Part shown: one piece after another, positions 17,535-26,633 of the stretch
Layout of the letters: every line of letters starts with the position of its first letter
Position numbering within the stretch: position 1 is the stretch's first letter
NCBI RefSeq assembly: GCF_001042695.1
Contig: NZ_AP012334.1
Location: 1,733,863-1,797,862 of the forward strand
Length of the DNA stretch: 64,000 bases
Source of the DNA: Scardovia inopinata JCM 12537
GTDB taxonomy: Bacteria; Actinomycetota; Actinomycetes; Actinomycetales; Bifidobacteriaceae
Reading direction: 5' to 3'
Made by a program: the position numbers and the translations under genes
Notes under the pieces: model-generated
What the model saw: only the letters and a program-made list of their open reading frames with translations
What the model was told of the DNA's origin: nothing
Database searches by the model: none

Positions 17535-18293
17535 ATGGAATATCAATCTCTCAGTGAGCCGGAGACCCCAGGCCTGGGGAGCCACAGGCTGGAAGCAGCC
17601 CCAAGGCCACAGGCAGCAGGGTCGACAAACACGCATGTTTCCTTCTACAAGCTGCGAGGACGAACAAACCAGAAACGAACTCCAATTTTTCGAATTGGCC
17701 AGTTGAGCGGAAATATTGGTTTACAGCGGCTCCTCTGTTCGCAAGCCATCACCCTCTTAGACAAAGATTCCTTCTTTACCCGTAGCCAGGCTGAAGATGC
17801 CCAGGGGCGAGCACTGATCGTCCGCAGTATTATCCCCTATGGAACAGTTCCCTGCGGCTGGCTGGCCGCATGGATCTGGCTGGGTGGAGAAGAATTCCCT
17901 CACACGATTGATCTCATTTCTCACTCCCACTACAGAACCTTGCTCTACGGCAGACAAATACGGATCAATTCCCGCGAAATCTCCCCTGAACAGGTGTCAT
18001 ATGTGGGAACTGTTCGTCTGACATCTCCGGTGCGCACAGCCTGTGATCTGTCCTGTCTGACAGCACAGGAGAAAAAAGAACTTAATGCCTACCAAACTAT
18101 AGGTGATTTAGCAATTAAATGCGGGTTTACCTGTCATGACTGTTTGCAGGCACTATGGAACCATCCCCGGTGGCGGGGGCATGAAGAAGGAGTAATGACC
18201 TTTAATAACCCCCAGCTCAAAAATCTCATGGACGCCGCTTCAACCGTGAAATCCTCTGCCAGTAAGGACGAAAAGTATGCTTCATTCGTTTAA
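17535..18293 (+). CDS. Conserved hypothetical protein with AbiEi-like features
   Basis: 252 residues from the chosen ATG (AAAGGTGG upstream). The frame is open from 17334, but those extra 67 residues cover the DnaA-box region and look non-coding. The middle of the protein, with GWLAAWIWLGGEEFPHTIDLISHSH and later TVRLTSPVRTACDLSCL, resembles the body of AbiEi-type antitoxin/DUF559-associated proteins, in which an RT-x-x-DL motif follows a target-like domain; no toxin or nuclease partner is encoded here. I would not assign a toxin-antitoxin role. It overlaps the next gene by 17 bases. Confidence 0.6.
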   Translation: MEYQSLSEPETPGLGSHRLEAAPRPQAAGSTNTHVSFYKLRGRTNQKRTPIFRIGQLSGNIGLQRLLCSQAITLLDKDSFFTRSQAEDAQGRALIVRSIIPYGTVPCGWLAAWIWLGGEEFPHTIDLISHSHYRTLLYGRQIRINSREISPEQVSYVGTVRLTSPVRTACDLSCLTAQEKKELNAYQTIGDLAIKCGFTCHDCLQALWNHPRWRGHEEGVMTFNNPQLKNLMDAASTVKSSASKDEKYASFV

Positions 18294-18663
18294 TTTATAT
18301 TCATCGCCTTCTGACACGACAGGCACTAATCAACCGGAACTTTTTAAGCATAAATCCGAACAAAGTAATCACAGGTACAGGACCAGCCCCCAGGATTCGG
18401 CACATTATGCAGACCCGCTGCATCCCCCTCCTCCTCCACTCCGGCTAACTCCCTATGTGGCTGTCAGCAGTACCGATCAGGCTGTTCTGTGGTATATAGC
18501 AAGGAATGTTCCCGATTTGCGCTGTTGGGTGATTGCTAATCCTCGGGCAAAACCGGACTTATTGGAGTACATTTCTCAAGCAGGCGGGCCCCATGTTAAG
18601 GACTGCTTCACTGTTCTGTTTGCTGCTTTGGACGCAGATGAAGACAGGCACATAGAAGACTGA
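18277..18663 (+). CDS. Variant leucine-rich repeat (LRV-like) domain protein
   Basis: 128 residues: a disordered, Pro-rich first half (four consecutive prolines in PLHPPPPPLR) and a compact second half. The latter, AVLWYIARNVPDLRCWVIANPRAKPDLLEYIS, matches the variant LRR pattern of stacked helices in which an xxANPxxxPxLLxxL element recurs. In actinobacteria the domain often appears in secretion- or conjugation-linked or uncharacterised proteins. AAGGA lies nine bases before the ATG. It overlaps the preceding gene and stops four bases before the convergent rsmI stop. Confidence 0.6.
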   Translation: MLHSFNLYSSPSDTTGTNQPELFKHKSEQSNHRYRTSPQDSAHYADPLHPPPPPLRLTPYVAVSSTDQAVLWYIARNVPDLRCWVIANPRAKPDLLEYISQAGGPHVKDCFTVLFAALDADEDRHIED

Positions 18664-18666
18664 TGC

Positions 18667-19656
18667 CTAATCTTTAAGCCGCAGGACGGCAGCATATACA
18701 TCCTTGCTTTTAGCCACGGATCCGTCAGCAAGAGGATGGTCAGGAATAATCCGGGAAATTGCCTGTTTGATTTTCACTTGGTTCTTCCTGGAATAATCAA
18801 GAGATAGACGGGCAAGAAAATCTAGAGAATTCACGGATTCCGCTGACAGCGCATCGGTAGATGAGGCAGAGGAAGCAGAGGAAGCAGAGGAAGCAGACAG
18901 AGCTGGGTTGGACAGCAGACTCTTGTCTTTGGGCTGATAACCAGAACCAGCTATAACCAGAACTATCTCGCCCCGGGGAGGGTCGGCTATAACTCCTGAA
19001 CGTATCTGGCTGACGCTTCCTCGGCGAACCTCCTCATAGTCCTTTGTCAGCTCGCGGGCAAGAGCCATAGGACGGTTGGGGCCAAGAATTTCCAACAAAT
19101 CATCCATGGAATCAGAAATACGATGAGGGGTCTCATAATAGACAATTGTTCTGGCTTCCGACCGAATCAGTCGCAGAGCCCTCAGGCGCTCGCTGTGTTT
19201 ACGGGGAAGAAATCCTTCATAGCAGAATCGATCCGTTGGCAAACCAGATAAAGCCAAAGCATCCAAGACGGCAGAAGGGCCAGGTGCACAGGTCACCGGC
19301 AGACCGCGCTCAATAGCGCGTCTGACAATCGCCAAGCCAGGATCATTAATAGTTGGCATGCCTGCGTCCGAAACCACCAGAACGGTAGCCCCAGCCTCAA
19401 CCTGATCCAAAAGTGAGTCAGCCTTCTGACGCTCATTATGATCATGATAGGCAATGACCCGTCCCTCGACCCGTATCCCCATCCGGTTTGCAAGATCATA
19501 GAGCCGACGGGTATCTTCCGCAGCAACAATAGTGGCATGCTCCATAAGCGCCGCCAGACGGGCAGAAGCATCAGAAGTATTCCCAATGGGTGTTGCCGCC
19601 AGTACGACTTTCCCCTGCATGGGCTTAAATATCCGCAGAGAATCCAAACTTTGCAT
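18667..19656 (-). CDS. rsmI: 16S rRNA (cytidine-1402 2'-O)-methyltransferase
   Basis: SAM-dependent enzyme that 2'-O-methylates C1402 in the ribosomal P site, together with RsmH. It has 329 residues from the ATG at 19656, supported by GGGGG seven bases upstream. Motifs: VVLAATPIGNTSDAS, VVAAEDTRRLYDLANR, VSDAGMPTINDPG, and YYETPHRISD, all hallmarks of the RsmI family. A Ser/Ala stretch near residue 260 is encoded by an exact 9-bp repeat (three copies at about 18868-18895). It is divergent from pmt in many actinobacteria; here a 2.5-kb AT-rich insert lies between. Confidence 0.95.
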   Translation of the reverse strand: MQSLDSLRIFKPMQGKVVLAATPIGNTSDASARLAALMEHATIVAAEDTRRLYDLANRMGIRVEGRVIAYHDHNERQKADSLLDQVEAGATVLVVSDAGMPTINDPGLAIVRRAIERGLPVTCAPGPSAVLDALALSGLPTDRFCYEGFLPRKHSERLRALRLIRSEARTIVYYETPHRISDSMDDLLEILGPNRPMALARELTKDYEEVRRGSVSQIRSGVIADPPRGEIVLVIAGSGYQPKDKSLLSNPALSASSASSASSASSTDALSAESVNSLDFLARLSLDYSRKNQVKIKQAISRIIPDHPLADGSVAKSKDVYAAVLRLKD

Positions 19657-19812
19657 ATTCATGCCCCCTGTATCCATAGTGGTAACCTATCACGTCAGAT
19701 ATATAAGATCAGCAGATCAAAAAGGATGCTAACAACATTTCAATCTACCCACAATCTTATGTGCTTGCTTCACATAAGCGGCACAGGTCAGGACTATTCT
19801 GGATAAAGGTGG

Positions 19813-20349
19813 ATGATGCATACTTCGATTATCTCAAAAACAGCCATGAATAATGAACGAAAAAAGACAGATAGCAGTAATACAGTATACACTTTCCGCC
19901 CACCGAAAAATGCAATACTTCGAGAAGAAATTATTACTATCGGCACTGCCATCATTGCAATTGCTCTTTTGTCAATTGCTGTATTCCTGAATAATTCGTT
20001 GGTAACCAAACGAATTTGTTATGCACTAATTATTTTTATATGCCTCGCATCACCCTGTGATCTTCTTTTTTTCATTCCTCGAAGAATTCGTACTACAGTA
20101 ATATCTCTCAACTCCAAAGCTCTTACTCTCAAAGAGGGGAAACTGCTGATACGAACAAAAATTATTCCTATAGCAAGGATAACAATGCTCTCTCAGACCA
20201 ACGATCCCATAGCTTCATTCTTCCAGCAGTCAAGAATAAAAATAACTGCCACTACTGAAGAAATGCATCTCCCTTATCTTTCCCATGAAGATGTCAGTAA
20301 ACTTCTTGATCTGCTGCAGCGCTTTGCTTCAATAAAGGATAATGAATGA
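19813..20349 (+). CDS. ydbS: PH domain (bPH2) membrane protein, YdbS-like
   Basis: 178 residues: two membrane helices (about residues 42-60 and 69-86) followed by a bacterial PH-type domain (ISLNSKALTLKEGKLLIRTKIIPIARITMLSQTND, given here as the region at about residues 95-130). It is paired with a larger two-module partner by a 4-bp overlap, the usual YdbS-YdbT arrangement. In Bacillus the pair gives resistance to some peptide antibiotics. Codon use is AT-rich compared with both neighbours. Start is uncertain: the ribosome site AAAGGTGG touches the first ATG, and a second ATG is three bases on. Confidence 0.8.
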   Translation: MMHTSIISKTAMNNERKKTDSSNTVYTFRPPKNAILREEIITIGTAIIAIALLSIAVFLNNSLVTKRICYALIIFICLASPCDLLFFIPRRIRTTVISLNSKALTLKEGKLLIRTKIIPIARITMLSQTNDPIASFFQQSRIKITATTEEMHLPYLSHEDVSKLLDLLQRFASIKDNE

Positions 20350-21575
20350 AATCTTTTCATCCATTGATGATAATCAGTCGTTTAGTTAAAACTATCATTC
20401 CTTCTGCTACAGCGATCTTTGTTCTTGTGGCGGTTATTGCATCCGTTAGGGGGACAATTCGTATACTATGCATAGGAATATTAATTTATTATATTCTCAC
20501 TAGAATATATTTTCTCTTCTATGATTGGGCAACAACTCGATATGCAATCAGCCCTCATGGACTGACTCTTACGACCGGGGTGTTTAACAAAAGAACAAAA
20601 GTCATTCAGTGGAAAGATATTCGATCGGCAGCCACTGTAACGGATCCAATTTTAAGAAGTAAGGATCTTCAGCAAATTGAGCTTATGCAATATACGAACG
20701 ATGAACAGAAGATCGTGCTCTTTGCAATTCCACGTTCTGAAGCTCTGACTATAAAATCATTTTTACACAACCAATCTCCTGCAGCTCAGTCTACAGAAAA
20801 AGATGATGTGATGGAGTCGCATACAGCAAGTAGAAAAAGAACAAGTGCAACCGAGAGAACGAGTACAATAGCCACATCCCTCCTCCCACATTTGTCAATA
20901 AAAGATTACTTTCTGATTGGTTTCACTTATGCTCAATTCCTGGTTATCATTCCTACAATTTATGCTATAATTCGTGTTATTTTTCTCCATCAAGAATACA
21001 GCGATGATAGTGTGGAAGAGGCTCTATCTTTTTTTGCTTTAACTCCTGCGACGAAAGTGGGAATTGCTATTTTAGTCATAGCTCTCGGTCTTGCTTACGG
21101 AACTATTAGTTCATGGGTACAGTTTTCCAATATCACAGTAGTAAGGACTACTGATGGGTATGATTATTCAGCTGGCATTATTAACCCAAGAGCTCAATTT
21201 ATTCCTATGAATAGGATTGAGTCGGTAACGGTATCGCAGAATCTACTCATGCGCTTAGTCCATAGATATCAACTTACCGTAAGTACTGGAGGCTTTGGCA
21301 CTTCCCGAAAGGAATATTCTCTCATTCCATTAGGCGATCTAAAAACAATAGCGAGCTTCCTTGATGCTTTCTTCCCCGATAAAAGAGAAAGCAGCCTGTG
21401 CATGGAACAAATTAAGTCAGCAAAAAAGAAAACACTGTTATCAACTGCCTTGCTCATCATTATTGGCATTTGCACTTATTTATTGAGCCTTCAAAATTTT
21501 TCACGAATTTATATAGAAATTATTGCCCTGGCTCTTCTTATATTTATTTTATATTTATTATGCTTAATTGTATAA
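20346..21575 (+). CDS. ydbT: PH domain (bPH2) membrane protein, YdbT-like
   Basis: 409 residues. Pattern: two membrane helices, a first bPH2 domain (YAISPHGLTLTTGVFNKRTKVIQWKDIRS region, about residues 66-135), a charged linker, two more helices, a second bPH2 domain (about 265-350, with IRNPRAQFIPMNRIES-like core), then two C-terminal helices. This matches YdbT, which is usually near 490 residues, so this copy is somewhat short. Four-base overlap with ydbS implies coupling. The AT-rich composition suggests later acquisition than the flanking rsmI and pmt. Confidence 0.8.
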   Translation: MKSFHPLMIISRLVKTIIPSATAIFVLVAVIASVRGTIRILCIGILIYYILTRIYFLFYDWATTRYAISPHGLTLTTGVFNKRTKVIQWKDIRSAATVTDPILRSKDLQQIELMQYTNDEQKIVLFAIPRSEALTIKSFLHNQSPAAQSTEKDDVMESHTASRKRTSATERTSTIATSLLPHLSIKDYFLIGFTYAQFLVIIPTIYAIIRVIFLHQEYSDDSVEEALSFFALTPATKVGIAILVIALGLAYGTISSWVQFSNITVVRTTDGYDYSAGIINPRAQFIPMNRIESVTVSQNLLMRLVHRYQLTVSTGGFGTSRKEYSLIPLGDLKTIASFLDAFFPDKRESSLCMEQIKSAKKKTLLSTALLIIIGICTYLLSLQNFSRIYIEIIALALLIFILYLLCLIV

Positions 21576-21814
21576 GTCACTCTTACTATCTGTCGAATAT
21601 GGGTCTTTCAATCGTTTCTACAGGATTTTTTAATTTGAAATATCGAATATTCAAACCCTCGGGATTCATAGTATAGAGAGCACACCATTGATTGTTTTAT
21701 CATTCCCCATGACTGAAACCACTATTAAATTACGAATGAGCAGGACAAAAAGGCTCATTATAATTAGCTGTAGTCAACAGTCGATGGTTCACATTCAAAA
21801 TCTGATAAATGCTA

Positions 21815-21985
21815 TTAGCCTTCTATAAGGTATATTAAATCCATATTAGAGCGAAACCAGTGCGAAATTATTTGACTTGCATTACACAATTGAGAAAGAA
21901 TTGAAACTGGAATTCTCCCCTTCTTAGCATTATTCATTTTCTTGTGAGCCTCACCTTCTTGCAGAAAACTCCTCAATTCATGCAT
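21815..21985 (-). CDS. Candidate 56-residue ORF, unknown
   Basis: ATG at 21985, TAA at 21815. The sequence (MHELRSFLQEGEAHKKMNN... WFRSNMDLIYLIEG) has protein-like composition and helical periodicity, unlike the other frames here, which are full of stops. No ribosome site is seen. It could be a relic of the event that brought the ydbST island. Confidence 0.2.
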   Translation of the reverse strand: MHELRSFLQEGEAHKKMNNAKKGRIPVSILSQLCNASQIISHWFRSNMDLIYLIEG

Positions 21986-22057
21986 TTACAAGGCCCATCA
22001 TTGATGCTTGTAATAATACGCCTTACAGATTACTGGATTATTTAAATTTAAACCTAG

Positions 22058-22123
22058 TCCCCTCCGACTATACTCAGAAAATGAGTACTATTAGGGGGCA
22101 AGCGGCCTCTGGCTGCTTGCCCC
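22058..22123 (+). promoter_or_regulatory. Tandem stem-loops in the pmt leader
   Basis: A hairpin TACTCA-GAAAA-TGAGTA (22071-22087) sits inside a weak outer stem CCCCT/AGGGG (22059-22063 with 22093-22097). The 3' strand of that outer stem overlaps the 5' strand of a strong stem GGGGCAAGC/GCTTGCCCC (22095-22103 with 22115-22123), followed by only TCTTAAT. Overlapping strands are typical of attenuators. It lies about 115 bases before pmt. Confidence 0.4.
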
Positions 22124-22237
22124 TCTTAATGCTGACCATGCAGCCTGGGACTGCACAATTAAGTCAGAATTAAGTCAGCATAATAACAGTAAATAATAAA
22201 ACAAATCAGTAGATTCATCAGTTTGCGAGGTACGGTA

Positions 22238-23998
22238 ATGGGACTGCATGCAGATAAAAACCGAATAATCCGTCATGCTGCGCCAGTTCCTCCCCAAAAC
22301 CCAAGCCCTGTCTCAAAACCAAAACCACACAACAAGCACAGGGCAGTGCCACAGGTTCTCCATGGGCAAACGAATACCGGCCACAGAATTAATCGAATTA
22401 CCTCCCACAAGACCTCTTTTCCCGGCCTGTCCCTCCGCTGCGACCAATTGAAATCCTATTGTGCCACACCAAAGGGCTGGAAAGTCATGGGATGGATAAT
22501 TCCCCTCCTGGTAACCGTGTTCGGAGGACTGCTGAGATTCATCCGTCTGGGGCAGCCGGCAGGAATTGTTTTTGACGAAACCTACTATGTCAAAGATGCC
22601 TGGACTATGCTGCTTACAGGAGAAGCCCGCGACTGGCCGACCAAGATTCACGGCACTGGAATCAACACACTCTTTGCTCACGGCCACACAGGCGGCTGGC
22701 TGGCCAGCGCTGAGTATGTGGTTCATCCTCCTCTAGGCAAATGGTTTATTGCCCTGGGGCTGGAACTTTTCGGCGGTGCTGGCAACATTGCTGCCTGGCG
22801 TGCTGCCACTGCCCTGGCAGGGACTCTGGGAATCCTGCTCCTGTGCCGGGTAACTCTCAAGCTTTTCCACAATCTTCCCCTCACTGCTCTGGCTGGTCTT
22901 TTCCTCAGTGTTGATGGTCTGGGAATTGTCATGAGCAGAACAGGAATCCTTGATATTTTCATTATGACCTTGGCCCTGGGAGCTTTCCTCTGCCTGCTCA
23001 ACCACAGGGAATGGGCCTTAGGAAGGCTGACAGACTACGCCGATGAACATCTGATCAGCCGTCAGACCCCCAGCATTCAACCTGGCCCCTTGGTCTTCTT
23101 TTCCTGGTGGCGCTTGGCAGCAGCCATCCTCCTGGGTTTAAGCTGCGGCATTAAATGGTCAGGCATTTATTTCTTTGCTGTTTTTGCCCTCATCTCCGTA
23201 TTCTGGGATGCCTACACCAGGCATGAGCTGGGGTATAAAAATTGGTTTGTCAGCGCCATTATTCGGGATGGACTGCCGACCGCTCTTTATATGATTCCCA
23301 CAGTTGCCCTGACCTATCTGGCAACCTGGGCGGGCTGGTTTATTCATCCTGATTCCTACCTGCATTCCTGGGCAGCAGCCCACCCTGGGCAGGGGGTAAC
23401 ATGGCTGCCGGATAGCCTGCGATCTTTCCTTGAGTATCACCGAGAAATGTGGCAATTCCACGTTTCTCTTGACACTCCTCATACCTATATGGCCAATGCA
23501 TGGCTTTGGCCTTTGCAAATCCGACCTACTAGTTTCTGGTGGAGCGAGCCTCAGGGACGTCCTGGATTGTGCCCGACTAATCCAGTTTCCACCTGTGTGA
23601 CCGACGTCGTTGCCCTGGGCAATCCTCTCCTCTGGTGGACCGGATCCCTCTGCGCCATCCTTACCCTGGTTATTGTTCTTATTGCCAAACGCGGCGATTG
23701 GCGGGCAGCAGCTGTCCTGGCCGGTTGGGTAGGCGGCTGGGCTCCCTGGCTTTTATACCAAAATCGAACAACATTCAATTTTTATGCAGTAGCCTTCCTC
23801 CCCTGGGTAATTTTGAGCATTATTTATGTGCTCAACTGGCTGCGGCAGGAATTGTCAGCAAGCATTTACAGGATTATTCTGTTCCTGGGAACTGGAGCAA
23901 TTCTTCTGGTTTCCGCCTACTTCTTCCCCATCTGGACCGCTATTCCTGTCCCCTATCATTTCTGGTACAGTCATATGTGGCTACAAAGCTGGATTTAG
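22238..23998 (+). CDS. pmt: Polyprenol-phosphate-mannose protein mannosyltransferase
   Basis: Integral membrane enzyme that O-mannosylates exported proteins from polyprenol-phosphate-mannose. It has 586 residues. After a ~80-residue basic, Pro/His-rich cytosolic N-terminus come about ten membrane helices. The catalytic acidic pair of the family is in IVFDETYYVKDAWTM, in the first external loop, and the C-terminal half has the conserved VSLDTPHTYMANAWLWPLQIRP-type region (about residues 410-430). Start at 22238 (GAGG seven bases upstream); an in-frame TTG at 22223 is less likely. Adjacent to rsmI in other actinobacteria. Confidence 0.94.
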   Translation: MGLHADKNRIIRHAAPVPPQNPSPVSKPKPHNKHRAVPQVLHGQTNTGHRINRITSHKTSFPGLSLRCDQLKSYCATPKGWKVMGWIIPLLVTVFGGLLRFIRLGQPAGIVFDETYYVKDAWTMLLTGEARDWPTKIHGTGINTLFAHGHTGGWLASAEYVVHPPLGKWFIALGLELFGGAGNIAAWRAATALAGTLGILLLCRVTLKLFHNLPLTALAGLFLSVDGLGIVMSRTGILDIFIMTLALGAFLCLLNHREWALGRLTDYADEHLISRQTPSIQPGPLVFFSWWRLAAAILLGLSCGIKWSGIYFFAVFALISVFWDAYTRHELGYKNWFVSAIIRDGLPTALYMIPTVALTYLATWAGWFIHPDSYLHSWAAAHPGQGVTWLPDSLRSFLEYHREMWQFHVSLDTPHTYMANAWLWPLQIRPTSFWWSEPQGRPGLCPTNPVSTCVTDVVALGNPLLWWTGSLCAILTLVIVLIAKRGDWRAAAVLAGWVGGWAPWLLYQNRTTFNFYAVAFLPWVILSIIYVLNWLRQELSASIYRIILFLGTGAILLVSAYFFPIWTAIPVPYHFWYSHMWLQSWI

Positions 23999-24040
23999 TC
24001 TCTCTTTCTCTTCTCAAGCTTCTTGTGTAAAGTAAGACGA

Positions 24041-24721
24041 ATGAGCGTTATCAACTTCTTCGTTAGGCTTCTGAAAGACCCCAGGACGGCAATTGCAGGC
24101 TGGATCACCACTCTGGGGCTGGCCCCCACCTACGCGATTATTTTTCTAATTATTTTTATTGAAACCGGCGTCGTCTTTATGCCTTTTCTGCCAGGCGACT
24201 CGCTTCTTTTTGCCGCAGGCTATTTCGCTGCCGATCCCAAGTATCCTCTAACTCTGGGAATCCTTTTGCCACTCATGTGGGCAGCCCCTATTCTGGGTGA
24301 TGAGTGCAATTACTTCATTGGTCATTTCTTCGGTCAAAAGATAGTAGAATCGGGTAAGGTAAAATCCCTGACTCCCGAGCGCATTGCCAAAACTCAGGGA
24401 ATGATAGATAAGTGGGGGCCTCTGGCTGTCTTTCTGGGGCGTTTCTTCCCCTTTATCCGCACCTTTATGCCCTTCTTTGCCGGTATCAGTGGTATGAAAT
24501 GGCACAGATTTGCTCCCTTCAGTCTTCTGGGCGGTCTGATCTGGAGTTCGCTTTTTACCCTTCTGGGCTTCTTCTTTGGTGGCATTCCTGCTGTCCAGCA
24601 ACATTTTGAGCTGGTGATTGTAGGGATTTTGCTTATTTCTTTGATACCAACTTTTGTGGGTCTGATCAAGGCTCACCTGAACGGCAGAAAAAACAAGGCA
24701 AAAAGCCAGCTAGAACAGTAA
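24041..24721 (+). CDS. DedA family membrane protein
   Basis: 226 residues with four to six membrane helices. The family signature is clear: ETGVVFMPFLPGDSLLFAAG in the first half and FLGRFFPFIRTFMPFFAG (the conserved Arg-x-x-Pro and Gly) in the middle. DedA proteins act as lipid carrier flippases, some for undecaprenyl phosphate or phosphatidylethanolamine, and need the proton gradient. It starts 42 bases after pmt and probably shares its transcript, which would fit recycling of the polyprenyl carrier used by Pmt (inference). The C-terminus is Lys-rich. Confidence 0.92.
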   Translation: MSVINFFVRLLKDPRTAIAGWITTLGLAPTYAIIFLIIFIETGVVFMPFLPGDSLLFAAGYFAADPKYPLTLGILLPLMWAAPILGDECNYFIGHFFGQKIVESGKVKSLTPERIAKTQGMIDKWGPLAVFLGRFFPFIRTFMPFFAGISGMKWHRFAPFSLLGGLIWSSLFTLLGFFFGGIPAVQQHFELVIVGILLISLIPTFVGLIKAHLNGRKNKAKSQLEQ

Positions 24722-24834
24722 CAACGGGTGGCACTGAGAACAGCACCGGGGAAAAGGAAGCTTAACACGTCCCTCCTGCCCTGGCGCCCGGGACGGGTAT
24801 AGTAGGCAGAGTACTGATACAGAGGCAGTACTCT

Positions 24835-24907
24835 GGGGCTGTAGCGCAGTTGGTAGCGCGCTTCGTTCGCATCGAAGAGGTCGGGAGTTCGATTCTCCTC
24901 AGCTCCA
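24835..24907 (+). tRNA. tRNA-Ala (anticodon CGC)
   Basis: A complete 73-nt cloverleaf: acceptor GGGGCTG/CAGCTCC with the alanine identity pair G3-U70, D stem GCGC/GCGC, anticodon stem CTTCG/CGAAG around TTCGCAT giving anticodon CGC, T stem GGGAG/CTCCT with TTCGATT loop, discriminator A. CCA is not encoded. It reads GCG codons. Confidence 0.96.
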
Positions 24908-24990
24908 CGCAAATTTTTGATGATGCCGTTCTCGCCAATGATGAGGAATGTGCATCACGGTACTTAATTGATCTGCTGATAATTGTATCT

Positions 24991-25650
24991 TTATCTTTTT
25001 TGCGACTCCTTCTCCGCCTGAGCATTCATACCCGGAAGACGGCCGAAAGAATAAATAGTGACCATAATCAGGAAAACAGGAAGGCTGAGCCCAAAAGCAG
25101 CCAGCAGACCCATCCAGTGGTACCACAGATAGCCGGTTATGATAATCATGGCAATCAACAGAAGAGTGCAGAGGGGACGGGCAATAATCATGTGGACCGA
25201 CATACGGGCCACCCAGGTCATACTCTCATCGTAATTGGATCTCACCGCCCAGGAGATAATCACGAAAAGAATATACAGAACGTTGACCGCCAGAAGGATG
25301 CCGGAGGCGGCAAAACCCAGCCGGCCCATATTGTTGAAATTAACCAGATAATAATCCCAAGCCAGAAGAGCCCCTACAATAAGCTGAATCCAGCCAAAAA
25401 TGTTCGCAGCCGAGAAGTCATCCACCCAGGACCTGTGAAAAACTATCCAGGTCCGCCGCACAGTCCAGGACCGGTTTTTGTCTTTATCCAAAACCCACGT
25501 CCTGTATGTGGAATAAGTGGCGGAGATGGAGGGGAAAAGTCCCAGGACCACAGCACCCAACAGTGTATGGACAATGAAGGCTATATGGGCCACAAAGATC
25601 ATGAGAACTATGCGACAGAAATATTCATACCCGACTGCGAACCGTTTCAT
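24991..25650 (-). CDS. DUF624 (YesL-like) membrane protein
   Basis: 219 residues with about five membrane helices. DUF624 proteins are routinely the last gene of carbohydrate ABC operons with LplB/LplC permeases, and their role is unknown. The GLFPSISATYSTYRTWV segment after the first helix is the family core. The ATG overlaps the permease stop by four bases (ATGA), so translation is coupled. The gene ends 83 bases from the convergent tRNA-Ala, with no strong terminator between. Confidence 0.85.
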   Translation of the reverse strand: MKRFAVGYEYFCRIVLMIFVAHIAFIVHTLLGAVVLGLFPSISATYSTYRTWVLDKDKNRSWTVRRTWIVFHRSWVDDFSAANIFGWIQLIVGALLAWDYYLVNFNNMGRLGFAASGILLAVNVLYILFVIISWAVRSNYDESMTWVARMSVHMIIARPLCTLLLIAMIIITGYLWYHWMGLLAAFGLSLPVFLIMVTIYSFGRLPGMNAQAEKESQKR

Positions 25651-26633
25651 CCCTTGACAGCTCCAATCATCACGCCCTTGTTGAAATACTTCTGCAGGAA
25701 GGGGTAAATCACCAAGAGGGGAAGGGTAGAAACAATAATAATACCAAACTTAATCTGGTCACCCAGATTCTGCGACTGGGCAGCGGTCATGCCAACGCTG
25801 CCCTGATCGGTCTGATTTGCCAGAAGAATCATCTGCAGAACATTCTGTAGGGGCTGTTGATCCTGGTTGCGAATGTAAATCAAACCAGTAAAGTAATCAT
25901 TCCAATGCCCAACAAAGCAGTAGAGGCCAATCACGGCAATAATGGCACTTGACAGGGGCAGAACCACTTTCATAAAGAAACCAAAGTATGACAGGCCATC
26001 CACCTTGGCGGCATCATGAAGCTCCTCTGGAATAGAAGTCTCGAAGAAGGAGCGGGCAATAATCATGTTATAAACCCCAAAGGCACCAGGCAGGATGAAG
26101 ACCCACATGCTGTTCAGCAGGTGAAGCTGCTTCATCAGCAGGTAGCTGGGGATCAAGCCGCCGGAGAAGAACATGGTAAAGGCGAAGAGGAACATGATGA
26201 CCCTCCTGGGCCTGAATTCCTTGCGAGAGAGGGCAAAGGAGGCCGGAATGGTAACCAGAAGGTTGACTGCGGTACCAACAACAGAATAAATTATCGTATT
26301 CCTGTAGCCGATCCAAATGCGGGAATCCTGCAGAATCTGAGCGTATCCGCTCAGGCTGACTCCCTTGGGCCAGAGGGTTACCTGACCGGTAGCAACATAC
26401 TTGGGATCAGAGAAGGAAGCAATAATAATAAACCAGAGCGGATAGATGATAGCAGCAACAATAAGGATAATAATGGCCGTAATGATACTATCTACCACCC
26501 AGTCTGATACCGTTTTCTTCTGATGGTGATGCTTGTTGAAGGGAACATCACTGCTGGGAATATGCGATTTGGGAGCCTGGGAATAGGAGACTGTCGAGAT
26601 CTCCGGCTTGGCTGATTTAGAAGATGCTGACAT
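25647..26633 (-). CDS. Carbohydrate ABC transporter permease, LplC/MalG type
   Basis: 328 residues. A ~50-residue cytosolic N-terminus precedes six membrane helices. The coupling-loop motif is EELHDAAKVDGLSYFGFFMKVVLPLSS (EAA loop, about residues 207-233), which meets the ATPase. The ATPase itself is not in this operon, so a shared MsmK-type ATPase encoded elsewhere is expected, as is usual for these systems. GAGGG lies six bases before the ATG. It overlaps the LplB gene end by 17 bases. Confidence 0.92.
   Translation of the reverse strand: MSASSKSAKPEISTVSYSQAPKSHIPSSDVPFNKHHHQKKTVSDWVVDSIITAIIILIVAAIIYPLWFIIIASFSDPKYVATGQVTLWPKGVSLSGYAQILQDSRIWIGYRNTIIYSVVGTAVNLLVTIPASFALSRKEFRPRRVIMFLFAFTMFFSGGLIPSYLLMKQLHLLNSMWVFILPGAFGVYNMIIARSFFETSIPEELHDAAKVDGLSYFGFFMKVVLPLSSAIIAVIGLYCFVGHWNDYFTGLIYIRNQDQQPLQNVLQMILLANQTDQGSVGMTAAQSQNLGDQIKFGIIIVSTLPLLVIYPFLQKYFNKGVMIGAVKG

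Larger units (their letters stand above)
21576..22237. other. AT-rich non-coding stretch upstream of pmt
   Basis: About 660 bp with no clear gene. It holds one 56-codon minus-strand open frame (21815-21985), a small hairpin TACAAG/CTTGTA near 21985-22012, and the hairpin-plus-stem element at 22058-22123. Confidence 0.7.

Noticed and set aside
17535..18663. Toxin-antitoxin pair formed by the AbiEi-like protein and the next gene
   Set aside because: The second gene is a variant LRR protein with no nucleotidyltransferase (AbiEii) features, so a type IV system is not supported.
24850..25707. Long plus-strand open frame of 285 codons across the tRNA and DUF624 genes
   Set aside because: It is antisense to a well-supported DUF624 membrane protein, starts inside a tRNA, and its composition (His, Pro, Gln, Gly) is the mirror of hydrophobic codons.
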